Source: Methylobacterium oryzihabitans
GTDB lineage: Bacteria; Pseudomonadota; Alphaproteobacteria; Rhizobiales; Beijerinckiaceae
Direction of reading: 5' to 3'
Length of the DNA stretch: 64,000 nt
NCBI RefSeq assembly: GCF_004004555.2
Contig: NZ_SACP01000009.1
Span: 1 to 64,000 of the forward strand
Shown one piece after another: positions 1 through 7,469 of the stretch (position 1 is the first letter of the stretch; each line of letters begins with the position of its first letter). Below the pieces are notes generated by a model. That model was not told the origin of the DNA. It searched no databases and was given only the letters and a program-made list of their open reading frames with translations. The position numbers and the translations under genes are program-made.

Positions 1-378
1 GTCGATATCATAAGGTTTTGTTGGTCGCCAATCCGCAGGAATCGACGGCAGGAAACGATCAACGAGGCTTTTGGTGAAGGCGTCGAAGGTCAGCGATGTG
101 AACCTTTCGGCCTGACCGCGCTTACAGCGCTCGCGCACACGCGCCGCAAGGTTCTCGGCGGCGGCGGTCTTGAAAGAAATGGCCAGAACGAGGTGAGGCG
201 CAGGGCACGCGCCAGTCTCGAGGAGGTAGGCGGCGCGCTGAGCCAGGAACTCGGTCTTGCCGGCGCCGGGTCCAGCCACCACGCACGTATTCCCCTGCCG
301 GCGCAGCACATACCAAGCGTTAGGCTCTAGATCGCCAATGCCGCGCGGCCGCCAAGCTTCGGGTGTGACAAGCGGCAT
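1..378 (-). CDS. gajB: UvrD/Rep-like helicase N-terminus, GajB-like (partial)
   Basis: The minus strand from an ATG at 378 reads 126 codons without a stop and runs off the window edge, so only the N-terminus is present. It contains a UvrD-type Walker A (GPGAGKTEF), then motif Ia-like sequence (LAISFKTAAAENLAARVRERC region) and motif Ib-like TSLTFDAFTKSL, in the right order for a superfamily 1A helicase. It starts 3 nt after the stop of the OLD-family nuclease gene, so the two are co-transcribed. An OLD nuclease followed by a UvrD-like helicase is the gene order of Gabija anti-phage systems; the assignment comes from this pairing. Everything after the first helicase motifs is outside the window, so activity cannot be judged. 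Confidence 0.78.
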   Translation of the reverse strand, partial: MPLVTPEAWRPRGIGDLEPNAWYVLRRQGNTCVVAGPGAGKTEFLAQRAAYLLETGACPAPHLVLAISFKTAAAENLAARVRERCKRGQAERFTSLTFDAFTKSLVDRFLPSIPADWRPTKPYDID

Positions 379-381
379 GGA

Positions 382-2346
382 TCAGCACGCCCCTTCCGCC
401 GGTACGATCGCTATCGCAGCGATCACATGATCGAGGAGCGCTTTCAGCTCTTCTGGGATTCCGGTTTTCAAGGCTTCTGTCTCAAGCCGCGCCAGGACAC
501 GCACATGCGTACTCGGCTTGCCGCGGCCGAGAAAGAGATAGCGATACCAGAGGAGTACGATATCAAAGCCTGCATCGTATAGTTCTGGCTGGCCTTCATC
601 GCCGAGCACCGCGGCGCGAGGGTCGCCGGGGCGAGGCCCGCGCATTCCGGGCTCGAGTCGCTGATATGCGGCCAAGAAGGCGGTCAGCATAGAAAAGTCG
701 AGATCAAGGGGCGCGGAGAAGAAGACTCCGAACCCGCGTAGCGCATTCATCCATGCCTGCAGCCCAGCGGTGTCGCGCTGATCGCCAGCGCCGAGCCCCG
801 TCAGCCGCACTGCGATCTCAGCAGGGCCGAGCTCGGCGCCGAAGACCTCCATCGGCAATCGTCCGAGGGCCAACAATTGCTCGCAGGTCGTCTTGATCCG
901 CCCCCACCCCCCGCCGTCGCGGCCCCAGTCGAGATCGAGCAGGGTCGCATAGGGAATGGCAAGATCGCTCAGCAGCCGCCAGAGATGGTTCACGTGGCGT
1001 CCGCCGAGCGGCACCATCGCCACGAAGGACCGATCGATCGGAAGATCGAGCGCCTCCGCCAAACGAGGCAGCACCACCTCTTCGGAGGCCCCTTCGCCGA
1101 GGATGACGAACCGCGCGAAGTAGAGCTCGGGATAGGTCCGAACCGCCTCACGGACGAACTTCGCGGCGTCCTCGTCACCCACAGGCAGGCGAATGCCTTT
1201 TACACGAGCCGTCCTGTCGGTGGGTTCGAGGCGAAAGTGCCGGACCTGCTTGGGGTTCACGCGTGCAAGGATGCTGGCGGAATGGCTTGAGACGAAGGCC
1301 TGGGCACGCCCCGTCGCGGTCAGCTCCTCGATCTGACGCACGATCCGCGACAGGTAGAAGGGCGCGAGGTTGTTCTCGGGCTCCTCGACCGCAATGAGCG
1401 TCAGGGCCGGAAGCGTCACGCCGCCAGCTTGAAAAGCCGCCCCGGCCGAGCCGTCGGCAATGCCTCTCTCGACGTCGAGAGCTGCGGCGGTCATCGCGAG
1501 GTGGAAGAGCGAGCGCTGACCGTCGCTCAGATCCTCGAGACTGCGATCGCGACCCTCCTCATCAGGGTGGAACACCACCTCGACCCTGCGGATGAATTCC
1601 TGGAAGCGCAGATCGACCGGACGAAAAGCTGGCTTGGTGTCGGTGCCGGCGCTATGCACCTGCTGCCAGCGCCGCTCGACGGCCTTTGAGACGAGATCAA
1701 CGGCCGCCTCACCACCGAAGGCATTGTTCAGGCGGCCGCCTGCATCGAGAAACACATCCCTCATCGCCTGCGACCAAGTTATCGCGCGCCAGAGGCGGCC
1801 GCGCAGGAATGCGGTGAGTTGCGAGGTGCCGTCGCGGCTGGCAGGCACATAGATCATCTGGATGCGGGCGCGGTCTGTCGGCCGCAGGTCCGATCGATCG
1901 CCGTCCTCAAAGGGACCAAGCGCGCGAACCGCTTGGTATTTCTGCTCGATCACGCCCTCGAGCGAGCCATCATCCGTCCATCGGGCTTCGAACCGCAACC
2001 GGCATTTCAGCTGGCCATCCTGGTCACACGCCATCTGGTGGAAGAATTCGGGGACAGCGGAGTGGCCAGCTGCGCCGTCAAGCTCAGGAAACGAAAGGAT
2101 CGCCTCAATAACGAGTTCACGCTCCGCGGGCGGCGCCGCCTCGGCGCTGGGCACGTGGAAATCCTGGCGGCGGATACGCCGATGGTCGGGGGTCACGCCG
2201 AACAGCCGCAGCAGCGCCTGCATCATGGCCGTCTTGCCAGTACCATTGACGCCGACGAACACGGTCAGGCCCGGAGGCATGTCGATTGTCGTGGTCTGCG
2301 GCCCGAAACACCGGAAATTGGTCAGCAAAAGTCGTTCGAGGTACAT
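382..2346 (-). CDS. gajA: OLD-family ATPase/TOPRIM nuclease, GajA-like
   Basis: 654 aa. An SMC/RecF-like ATPase has its Walker A at residues 32-39 (GVNGTGKT), an ABC-signature-like LSDGQ at 273-277 and a Walker B LIAVEEPE around 317-324. A C-terminal TOPRIM domain follows, with GEGASEE at 417-423 and the acidic pair DLD at 471-473. This architecture is the overcoming-lysogenisation-defect (OLD) family; class 2 members pair with a UvrD helicase, as here 3 nt downstream, giving Gabija GajAB. Known GajA is a nucleotide-inhibited DNA-nicking endonuclease that complexes with GajB. The protein is somewhat longer than the well-studied GajA (near 580 aa). The start ATG at 2346 is followed directly by the typical MYLERLLLTNFRCF start of this family. 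It is divergent from the GHKL ATPase gene across 168 bp. Confidence 0.8.
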   Translation of the reverse strand: MYLERLLLTNFRCFGPQTTTIDMPPGLTVFVGVNGTGKTAMMQALLRLFGVTPDHRRIRRQDFHVPSAEAAPPAERELVIEAILSFPELDGAAGHSAVPEFFHQMACDQDGQLKCRLRFEARWTDDGSLEGVIEQKYQAVRALGPFEDGDRSDLRPTDRARIQMIYVPASRDGTSQLTAFLRGRLWRAITWSQAMRDVFLDAGGRLNNAFGGEAAVDLVSKAVERRWQQVHSAGTDTKPAFRPVDLRFQEFIRRVEVVFHPDEEGRDRSLEDLSDGQRSLFHLAMTAAALDVERGIADGSAGAAFQAGGVTLPALTLIAVEEPENNLAPFYLSRIVRQIEELTATGRAQAFVSSHSASILARVNPKQVRHFRLEPTDRTARVKGIRLPVGDEDAAKFVREAVRTYPELYFARFVILGEGASEEVVLPRLAEALDLPIDRSFVAMVPLGGRHVNHLWRLLSDLAIPYATLLDLDWGRDGGGWGRIKTTCEQLLALGRLPMEVFGAELGPAEIAVRLTGLGAGDQRDTAGLQAWMNALRGFGVFFSAPLDLDFSMLTAFLAAYQRLEPGMRGPRPGDPRAAVLGDEGQPELYDAGFDIVLLWYRYLFLGRGKPSTHVRVLARLETEALKTGIPEELKALLDHVIAAIAIVPAEGAC

Positions 2347-2514
2347 GGCACATCCGCATTGAAGGAGCGCACCGGGCTTCCCGTTCTGACCCGGGACAGC
2401 TCGCTCAAAGAGTGGCGAACATGGTCGGCCAATCTGCTATGACGGGGGCTCCGGACCGTAGGCCCGGCGCGCCTTGTGGTTCGTCGACGCCCGCCGCGGC
2501 CGGTTCGGGGGCTG

Positions 2515-3363
2515 ATGGATAAAGAAGTTGAAGAACCCGGGCAGACGCTGGTAGGCGACTTCGTCACCGCCGATGAGCTGTTGTTTTCGGCCGCCAGCGG
2601 TGACCTCGCCGGTTTCGGTGCGTTGCGCGTCCAGCGGTCGGGCCTCATCGGACCCTTGATTGAATTGGTGCGCGGACGGCAACGTTACCGAGACGCCTTC
2701 GCTGCAGTGACGCTCGAAGCCCCGTTCGTCGCCACCATTGAGGCCGCGCTCGAGCACAACGTGGTCAGCGGGACCGATCAGGGCGCGCGGGCCGGAGTCT
2801 TTCCGCTGCGGAGGCTGAGCGCGGATGGCGAGCGATCGGACATATGGCGGCTTTGGGCCAGCCGGGCCGACCAAGCAGCGCTCGCCGCCGGTTTTCCGGC
2901 GCGGATCGCAGCCGAGATCGTCGGGGCGTTGGGCGAACTTCAGGACAACGTCTTCCGCCACAGCGAGGCGTCGCCGACCGGGATCGTCGCCTTCGCCGCG
3001 CGGCAAAGCGCGTTCGAGGTCGTGGTGAGCGACTGCGGCATCGGCGTGCTTGCCAGCCTTCGCTCCCATCCTGACTATCAGCGCCTCGAGGACGCCGGCG
3101 CAGCCTTGTTGGTCGCGGTAGCCAATGGCGAGTCCCGCTTCGGCCGCGAGAGCGGCTGCGGCTTCGGCCTGGGACAAATGTTCCGCGCACTGGTCAATCA
3201 CGATGGCGACCTACGATTCCGCAGCGACGACCATGCGCTGGAGGTCCGCGGGCACAGCCCGAGCCTGCAGGGTCGCGTCCAGCTGCGTCAGAAAGCTGCC
3301 CTGTCCGGTCTCACAGTCAGTGTGCTGTGCAGGCCGGCGAGCATGCCGGGCCGAACGCTCTGA
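2515..3363 (+). CDS. GHKL-fold ATP-binding protein (anti-sigma/HSP90-like ATPase)
   Basis: 282 aa from the ATG at 2515. The C-terminal half is a GHKL (Bergerat-fold) ATPase: N box with E141 and N145 (ALGELQDNVFRHSEA), G1 box SDCGIG at 172-177, and glycine-rich lid GCGFGLG at 214-220. There is no dimerisation/phospho-acceptor histidine domain, so it is not a classical sensor kinase; SpoIIAB-type anti-sigma kinases share this minimal layout. The N-terminal 120 residues match nothing I recognise. The gene converges on a three-gene operon whose first product has a STAS-like domain, and GHKL plus STAS is the classic kinase/antagonist partner pair, so a functional link is inferred. Its last 153 bp overlap the 3' end of the opposite-strand Cys-rich gene. 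Confidence 0.72.
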   Translation: MDKEVEEPGQTLVGDFVTADELLFSAASGDLAGFGALRVQRSGLIGPLIELVRGRQRYRDAFAAVTLEAPFVATIEAALEHNVVSGTDQGARAGVFPLRRLSADGERSDIWRLWASRADQAALAAGFPARIAAEIVGALGELQDNVFRHSEASPTGIVAFAARQSAFEVVVSDCGIGVLASLRSHPDYQRLEDAGAALLVAVANGESRFGRESGCGFGLGQMFRALVNHDGDLRFRSDDHALEVRGHSPSLQGRVQLRQKAALSGLTVSVLCRPASMPGRTL

Positions 3364-4488
3364 TTGCGCCGGCGGTGCGAAGTCGGACAGCAACAACGCG
3401 GCGCGCTTGGTGACGATATTGTGGGCCAGCAGCTCGTCGATCGGCGCGCCCTTCGGGGTGGAGATCCGCGGCCAGCGCAGGCGGCCCGCTTCGGTCAACT
3501 CGGCGCGACGTCGCTTGAGGGTGCGGGTGAAGGCATCGGTTTCGATCAGCACGACCTGCGCGAAATGCTGCCTGAGGCGCTGCAAGACCTTGGCGCCGCC
3601 GCGCACCACGAGGGTCAAAGGACGACCCGCCGCGTCGGCCAAGCGGCAGAGGCGGTCGACATGCCAATCAACGCGATTCGGCGCGCCAGCGCCCGTCCCG
3701 AACTCGAAGGCGACGATCTGGACCTCCGGGCGCTGTCGGACGAAACGCATCCACCGCGCATAGTCGCGATCGGTCCGAGCGTTGAGATGCAGCGCCGACG
3801 GGACGCCAGCAGCCATCAGCTCGGCCCAGCCAAGCGCGATGCGCTTCATGCTGTGCAGATTGTCGGGGCGCGGTACGTTGAGGAACAGGCTGAAGTTGGG
3901 GGCTGTGACCAGCGCGATCCCGAGGTCTCGCAGCGTCGCGTGGATTACGTCCCGATCTGCGAACGCCCACCAGGCTTCGAGCTTGATGTCGCGGTCGACT
4001 CCCGAGGCGATCACGACCGCCCCCTCGGCTATGCGGAAGCGGGCCGCCAGCTCCGCGCGCGTTCGCACCAAGGGTTGGCCGGACCCCATGTGGAAAAGCT
4101 CGTAGAGCGGAACCGCGACCACAGGCTCATTCAGCACGGCCTGACGGCTATATTTGTGGCCGATAAGGGGGATAACCGGCGGCAGATTCGGTGACGGAAG
4201 GGCAGCGACCTGCAGCGTCGACTCCAGATTGAAGCCGCCGATCTCAAGATAGCGTTCGAAGAAGGTATCGGGCTTGTTTCGGCAAACGGTGTCGCACAGG
4301 GCGGGGTCGCCACACGAGCATAAATCGTTGCAGTCGAACACGTCGGCGTCCGTGTGGAGACCTCCGCAAGTCTCGAAGTCGGGACAGCCGCCGCAGCCAA
4401 GCGAAGGCGCGTAGATCGTGGTGTCGTCGCGGAGTCGGTATGACGGCTCGAAGCGACGACTGGGCTCTTGCGGAGCGCGACGGGTCAT
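3211..4488 (-). CDS. Cys-rich protein with probable metal/Fe-S N-terminus
   Basis: 425 aa. Residues 30-75 hold a dense cysteine cluster (CGGC, ETC, FDC, LCSC, LCD, VC), suggesting a metal or Fe-S site. The rest looks alpha/beta, with repeated strand-helix units such as the FLNVPRPDNLHSMKRI and IVAFEFGTGAG regions, compatible with a TIM barrel like the DUF4417 or TGT-like families; this is a fold guess and I do not recognise the family. It overlaps the upstream small gene by 4 nt (ATGA), so it is the third gene of an operon. The last 50 or so residues, from about SDFAPPAQSERSAR on, are low-complexity and lie opposite the GHKL coding region, so they probably arose by loss of an earlier stop codon. 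Confidence 0.6.
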   Translation of the reverse strand: MTRRAPQEPSRRFEPSYRLRDDTTIYAPSLGCGGCPDFETCGGLHTDADVFDCNDLCSCGDPALCDTVCRNKPDTFFERYLEIGGFNLESTLQVAALPSPNLPPVIPLIGHKYSRQAVLNEPVVAVPLYELFHMGSGQPLVRTRAELAARFRIAEGAVVIASGVDRDIKLEAWWAFADRDVIHATLRDLGIALVTAPNFSLFLNVPRPDNLHSMKRIALGWAELMAAGVPSALHLNARTDRDYARWMRFVRQRPEVQIVAFEFGTGAGAPNRVDWHVDRLCRLADAAGRPLTLVVRGGAKVLQRLRQHFAQVVLIETDAFTRTLKRRRAELTEAGRLRWPRISTPKGAPIDELLAHNIVTKRAALLLSDFAPPAQSERSARHARRPAQHTDCETGQGSFLTQLDATLQARAVPADLQRMVVAAES

Positions 4489-4835
4489 TTGAGCTTGATC
4501 TCCGCCGTCACGCCGAGGACGCCGACACGCTCGACCACGGCCGGCGCCATGCCCTGGCGCGCCTCAACCGCAGCTCGCACGCTCGCCGGGGGATTGGCTA
4601 TGCTGGCTACTTGGCGCAGCCCGTCGAGGACAACCAGTTCGGGGCCCTTCGACTGCACCAGAACCGTCGCGCCCTGGCGCGTCGCTCCTTTCGCGGCCAG
4701 CTTGGCGGTGAGGGTTCGACCCTCCTCCGACAAGCTGACGTCCATCAAAGTCGGCGACTTGGTGCGATCGAGGCCCTTCGCCCACCGCTTGGTGTAAGGC
4801 TTACCGCTAGCGTTGCGGATAAAATCAATCCCCAT
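4485..4835 (-). CDS. small conserved-looking protein of unknown function
   Basis: 116 aa from the ATG at 4835, which overlaps the stop of the STAS-like gene by 1 nt (TGATG); its own stop overlaps the next gene by 4 nt. Translational coupling on both sides supports it as real. The sequence is basic at the N-terminus (KPYTKRWAKGLDRTK) and then beta-rich, with repeated valine-containing strands (TVLVQSKGPELVVLDG). No signal peptide, membrane segment or catalytic motif is visible, and I do not recognise a family. It is a likely accessory subunit of the STAS/Cys-rich operon. Confidence 0.6.
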   Translation of the reverse strand: MGIDFIRNASGKPYTKRWAKGLDRTKSPTLMDVSLSEEGRTLTAKLAAKGATRQGATVLVQSKGPELVVLDGLRQVASIANPPASVRAAVEARQGMAPAVVERVGVLGVTAEIKLK

Positions 4836-5449
4836 CAACAGGCCTCCAGAACCGGAGCAAAGGTCTTTGTTTTCCCTGAACGGCGCTCCATCAACAGGCC
4901 GCGGGCGGCGAGACTGGAGAGGCGATTGTTCCAAGCGGTCGGGGCAAGCCGTTCTTCGCTCTGTGCGGCGAGGCTTGGCGCGCTCGCCGTTCCTAGGCGC
5001 GCCACCAGTTCAAAGGTCGAGCGATGCGCCTCATCGAGCTCGCCGAGGATCTTGGGATCGCGTGGCTCGCCTGCACGGGCGAGACGACAAGCCCACATCG
5101 CGTCCTTACGGTGGCGTAAGAAGAACTCCAGCTCCTCAGTCACCGCCGGAGACGCATTAGCGATCACTGGATAGAGCGCCGGCAGGGTTGTTCGAGCGTA
5201 ATCACGAAAGGCGATCACGCCCTCACGCAGGAAGGATGCGGTGGCGACCTCAACTCCATCGAAGTCAAGGTAGGCGGGCTCCGGGTCGGCCGATGGTCGC
5301 GCAGCGGCCACTAACTTTCCTAAGAGCTGACGACCGGCCTGAACCCCGCTGAGCACCTTCTGACCGTCCTCCAAGTCGATGATCGACAACTTCACTCTTT
5401 CGTCCTCACTGAGCTCAGTGAGGATGGCAAAGCTGTCTACTTTTGTCAA
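4835..5449 (-). CDS. STAS-like (DUF4325-type) domain plus winged-helix protein
   Basis: 204 aa if the TTG at 5449 is used; no ATG or GTG lies nearby upstream and no clear Shine-Dalgarno is visible, so the start is uncertain. Residues 55-90 (AYLDFDGVEVATASFLREGV region) match the STAS-like DUF4325 pattern of strand, V-x-T/S-x-S-F and helix. The C-terminal 60 residues (TFELVARLGTASAPSLAAQ to GLLMERRSGKTKTF) read as a winged helix, with a recognition helix and a basic wing. Such a protein could bind DNA and be controlled by a partner GHKL ATPase in the manner of SpoIIAA/SpoIIAB, which is inference. It is the first gene of a three-gene coupled operon and is divergent from the gene at 5581. Confidence 0.6.
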   Translation of the reverse strand: MTKVDSFAILTELSEDERVKLSIIDLEDGQKVLSGVQAGRQLLGKLVAAARPSADPEPAYLDFDGVEVATASFLREGVIAFRDYARTTLPALYPVIANASPAVTEELEFFLRHRKDAMWACRLARAGEPRDPKILGELDEAHRSTFELVARLGTASAPSLAAQSEERLAPTAWNNRLSSLAARGLLMERRSGKTKTFAPVLEAC

Positions 5450-5545
5450 GCGCCGCCGTGCCTACCCAGCAGCCCTCCGACCGGTGCAGGCCCAGTCCGG
5501 AGACAGGAGGAGCGCATGGGACTCTTGAAAACTCGATAAACATAT

Positions 5546-5585
5546 GCCATTTCGTCGCTTCATACGTATGAGGTTTCGAAATGGC
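5546..5585. promoter_or_regulatory. 40-bp dyad covering a start codon
   Basis: Perfect 9-bp arms GCCATTTCG (5546-5554) and CGAAATGGC (5577-5585) share one centre with an inner perfect 10-bp palindrome CATACGTATG (5561-5570). The ATG of the downstream gene (5581-5583) lies inside the right arm, and the only Shine-Dalgarno-like GAGG lies between the arms. It sits in the divergent spacer of the STAS-like and toxin-like operons. It may be an operator for an autoregulator or an RNA hairpin that hides the start codon. Confidence 0.55.
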
Positions 5586-6075
5586 GTACATATCACCAAG
5601 CGCGGTCGTGTCGCCCAAGGCACACTGGAAGCTGTTCACGGTCCTGCTCGACAAGGGACCGGGACAGGTCGCCTATGCCTTGGGCGAGTGGGATGGAAAG
5701 CCGCGTCTCGGCTTCCGCTGGAACGGGACGGACGACAATCCGATTGGGAATCCGCAGAGTCGCGGGTTGCCTACTTGGACGATGCTCGACGAGGACATGC
5801 ACCTCGCGATCATTCAACAGCTCCCCGAGGACAAGCAGACGATCATGTGCTCGATCCTGGGGATCACCATCCCGCCGATGGTGGAGTTCAAGGTCGCGGT
5901 TCATCCCTCCGGCCGTCACACGCTCATGGCGCGCGCGAGCGGCCAGCGCATGTTCGAGGATGGGCAGGGTGATCTCCTGGCCAACGACGACGCTGGCGGC
6001 TTCTACAAGGCCGTCTGCGAGGAGATCCGGAGGCATCTGCACATGGGCACCAAGGTCGTCCTCGGTGAGCTATGA
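5581..6075 (+). CDS. hypothetical protein, first gene of a PemK/MazF-like operon
   Basis: 164 aa, starting at the ATG within the right arm of the 40-bp dyad. The N-terminal part is rich in W, G and K (WDGKPRLGFRWNG), followed by an acidic/helical section (EDMHLAIIQQLPEDKQTIM) and a beta-rich C-terminus. There is no signal peptide or membrane segment. I do not recognise the family. The next gene starts 4 nt after its stop (or overlaps it by 11 nt if the GTG at 6065 is used), so they form one operon. Being upstream of a PemK/MazF-fold protein, it occupies the usual position of an antitoxin or partner, but it shows no AbrB, RHH or Phd-type DNA-binding motif. Confidence 0.6.
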   Translation: MAYISPSAVVSPKAHWKLFTVLLDKGPGQVAYALGEWDGKPRLGFRWNGTDDNPIGNPQSRGLPTWTMLDEDMHLAIIQQLPEDKQTIMCSILGITIPPMVEFKVAVHPSGRHTLMARASGQRMFEDGQGDLLANDDAGGFYKAVCEEIRRHLHMGTKVVLGEL

Positions 6076-6079
6076 GCCG

Positions 6080-6775
6080 ATGACGTTGGAGGAGCTCCGC
6101 GAAGCGCTGGCGGATAAGGCCAAGGATGCCGAGACCGAGCCGGACGAGTTCGAGCGCCTAGCGCTGCGGCTCGTGCTGGCGATGCCGGCCGATGTGCGTA
6201 AGGAACTCGTATCGTCGATGAAGGACTCCGACGAGGGCGAATGGAGCTTCATCGCCGAGCGCGCCGGACACGGCGCCAGGCTCGCAGCGGCCCAGAACCG
6301 GCATAACGAGGCGATTAGGCCGCCGAAAGTTCCGCCGCGCGTCACCTCGAACCCGCGCATTCGCGAGCTGTATTGGTGCGACATGCCAGAGGACGCCCAT
6401 CTACCGGAGCTCTGGAAGCGGCGCCCGGTCATCATCGTCTCGTGGAAGCACCGCTATTATGGTGCCGTGACGGTGATCCCGTGTTCGTCTCTCGATCAGG
6501 ACGCGAACGATTGGTCGGTCCGGATCGAGAAGGGCATCAACGGCAATCCGAGCTGGGCCATCTGCGATAAGCCGATGACGGTGGCGGTCAGTCGGCTCAC
6601 GCCGGGCAAGGGCCGCATCCCGCGCCTCGGGGAAGCGGATTTCAACGCCGTCTTGCGGAAGGCCTTTGCCTGGCTTCCGAAGCTCCCACCAGAGCCGGAA
6701 CCAGAGGCGCAGAAAGGCACGGTTAGGACCACCAACAAGCCAGGGAATTCCGACGGCTCACCGAACGGCTCTTGA
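6080..6775 (+). CDS. PemK/MazF-like domain protein
   Basis: 231 aa from the ATG at 6080; a GTG at 6065 in the same frame is an alternative start. The first 90 residues are helical and acidic. Residues 105-205 match the MazF/PemK SH3-like barrel: RPVIIVSWKHRYYGAVTVIPCSS, then NPSWAICDKPMTVAVSRLTPGKGRI and a terminal helix (FNAVLRKAFAWLP). The conserved RPVIIVS start and the S-R-L segment fit the family; canonical MazF toxins are about 110 aa mRNA interferases, so the N-terminal half here is an extra domain. The tail (EPEPEAQKG to NGS) is low complexity. It could be a toxin or a non-catalytic relative. Confidence 0.6.
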   Translation: MTLEELREALADKAKDAETEPDEFERLALRLVLAMPADVRKELVSSMKDSDEGEWSFIAERAGHGARLAAAQNRHNEAIRPPKVPPRVTSNPRIRELYWCDMPEDAHLPELWKRRPVIIVSWKHRYYGAVTVIPCSSLDQDANDWSVRIEKGINGNPSWAICDKPMTVAVSRLTPGKGRIPRLGEADFNAVLRKAFAWLPKLPPEPEPEAQKGTVRTTNKPGNSDGSPNGS

Positions 6776-6861
6776 AAAATTACCGAGATCGCGTATATCT
6801 GGAACCGCGATGGCTCGGTTATGAGACCGATGTCCACTTCCCGCAAGGGAGCGACAAGGCG

Positions 6862-6897
6862 AAGGGAGCGGGTCAAACCGTTCCCTTTCGTCGTTTT
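6862..6897 (+). terminator. probable Rho-independent terminator
   Basis: A 10-bp stem (AAGGGAGCGG at 6862-6871 with CCGTTCCCTT at 6878-6887, one G-U pair) with a 6-nt loop is followed by a T-rich run ending in TTTT at 6894-6897. It lies about 90 nt after the PemK/MazF-like gene, on the same strand. Confidence 0.5.
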
Positions 6898-7025
6898 AGC
6901 CGGTTGCGCCGCACCTGCCAATCCGTCTTGGTGCATCGCGAGGATCCGCGCCGGATCTCAATCACAAGCGCGCATCGGTCAGCATAGATTGATTCCGAAT
7001 GCTTATTGGACCCAGATCCTGAATC

Positions 7026-7041
7026 GCGGAATACTTTCCGC
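7026..7041. promoter_or_regulatory. palindrome immediately before the WGR start codon
   Basis: GCGGAA-TACT-TTCCGC is a perfect 6-bp inverted repeat that ends 1 nt before the ATG at 7043. No separate Shine-Dalgarno sequence is visible, so the hairpin may mask initiation, or the site may be an operator. Confidence 0.35.
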
Positions 7042-7042
7042 T

Positions 7043-7318
7043 ATGATCGTTCAGCCCTATCAGCTTTACGTCGAACGGTGGAATGCGGCGAAGAACATGG
7101 CGCGCTTCTACGCCATGTCGATCGAACCGTCACTGTTCGGCGATGCATGCATCGTCCGCCGCTGGGGGCGGATCGGCACGCGCGGCCAAGCGATGACGCA
7201 TCATTTCAAGAACGAAAGGGAGGCGGTTGACCTCTTCCTCGCCTTGCTTCGACAGAAGAGACGTCGTGGCTACCGCTCGCCTGCCCAGCGAGTTAGCGAG
7301 ACGTCGAATACCGCGTGA
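7043..7318 (+). CDS. stand-alone WGR-domain protein
   Basis: 91 aa. The WGR core is visible: a YQLYVERWNAAKNMARFYAM strand/helix segment, the signature RRWGRIGTRGQ around residues 39-49, then HHFKNEREAVDLFLALLRQK, where the standard family pattern has a helix that aligns with the end of the domain. WGR domains occur in PARP enzymes, where they bind nucleic-acid ends, and as small stand-alone proteins in bacterial genomes and plasmids. There is no partner domain here. The basic C-terminus (KRRRGYRS) is compatible with nucleic-acid contact. The frame stays open upstream, but the ATG at 7043 is the sensible start because the domain begins right after it. Confidence 0.75.
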   Translation: MIVQPYQLYVERWNAAKNMARFYAMSIEPSLFGDACIVRRWGRIGTRGQAMTHHFKNEREAVDLFLALLRQKRRRGYRSPAQRVSETSNTA

Positions 7319-7469
7319 GTCTCAGTGCGGTTATATAACTACGTTTCAGTAATCGGGCATCCTCGTCAAGCGCCACCCCACGCTGCATCTGCCAACGAGC
7401 ATTTTGTGGTACGAAGCGGAAGGGCATATCTTGGTCGCCCAAACGCTGAAGCCGTGCGGGAGGATAATT

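Noticed and set aside
5444..5449. TTGACA at the proposed TTG start of the STAS-like gene read as a -35 element
   Set aside because: No matching -10 box is found at 16-18 bp on that strand, and the following codons read straight into the STAS-like domain.
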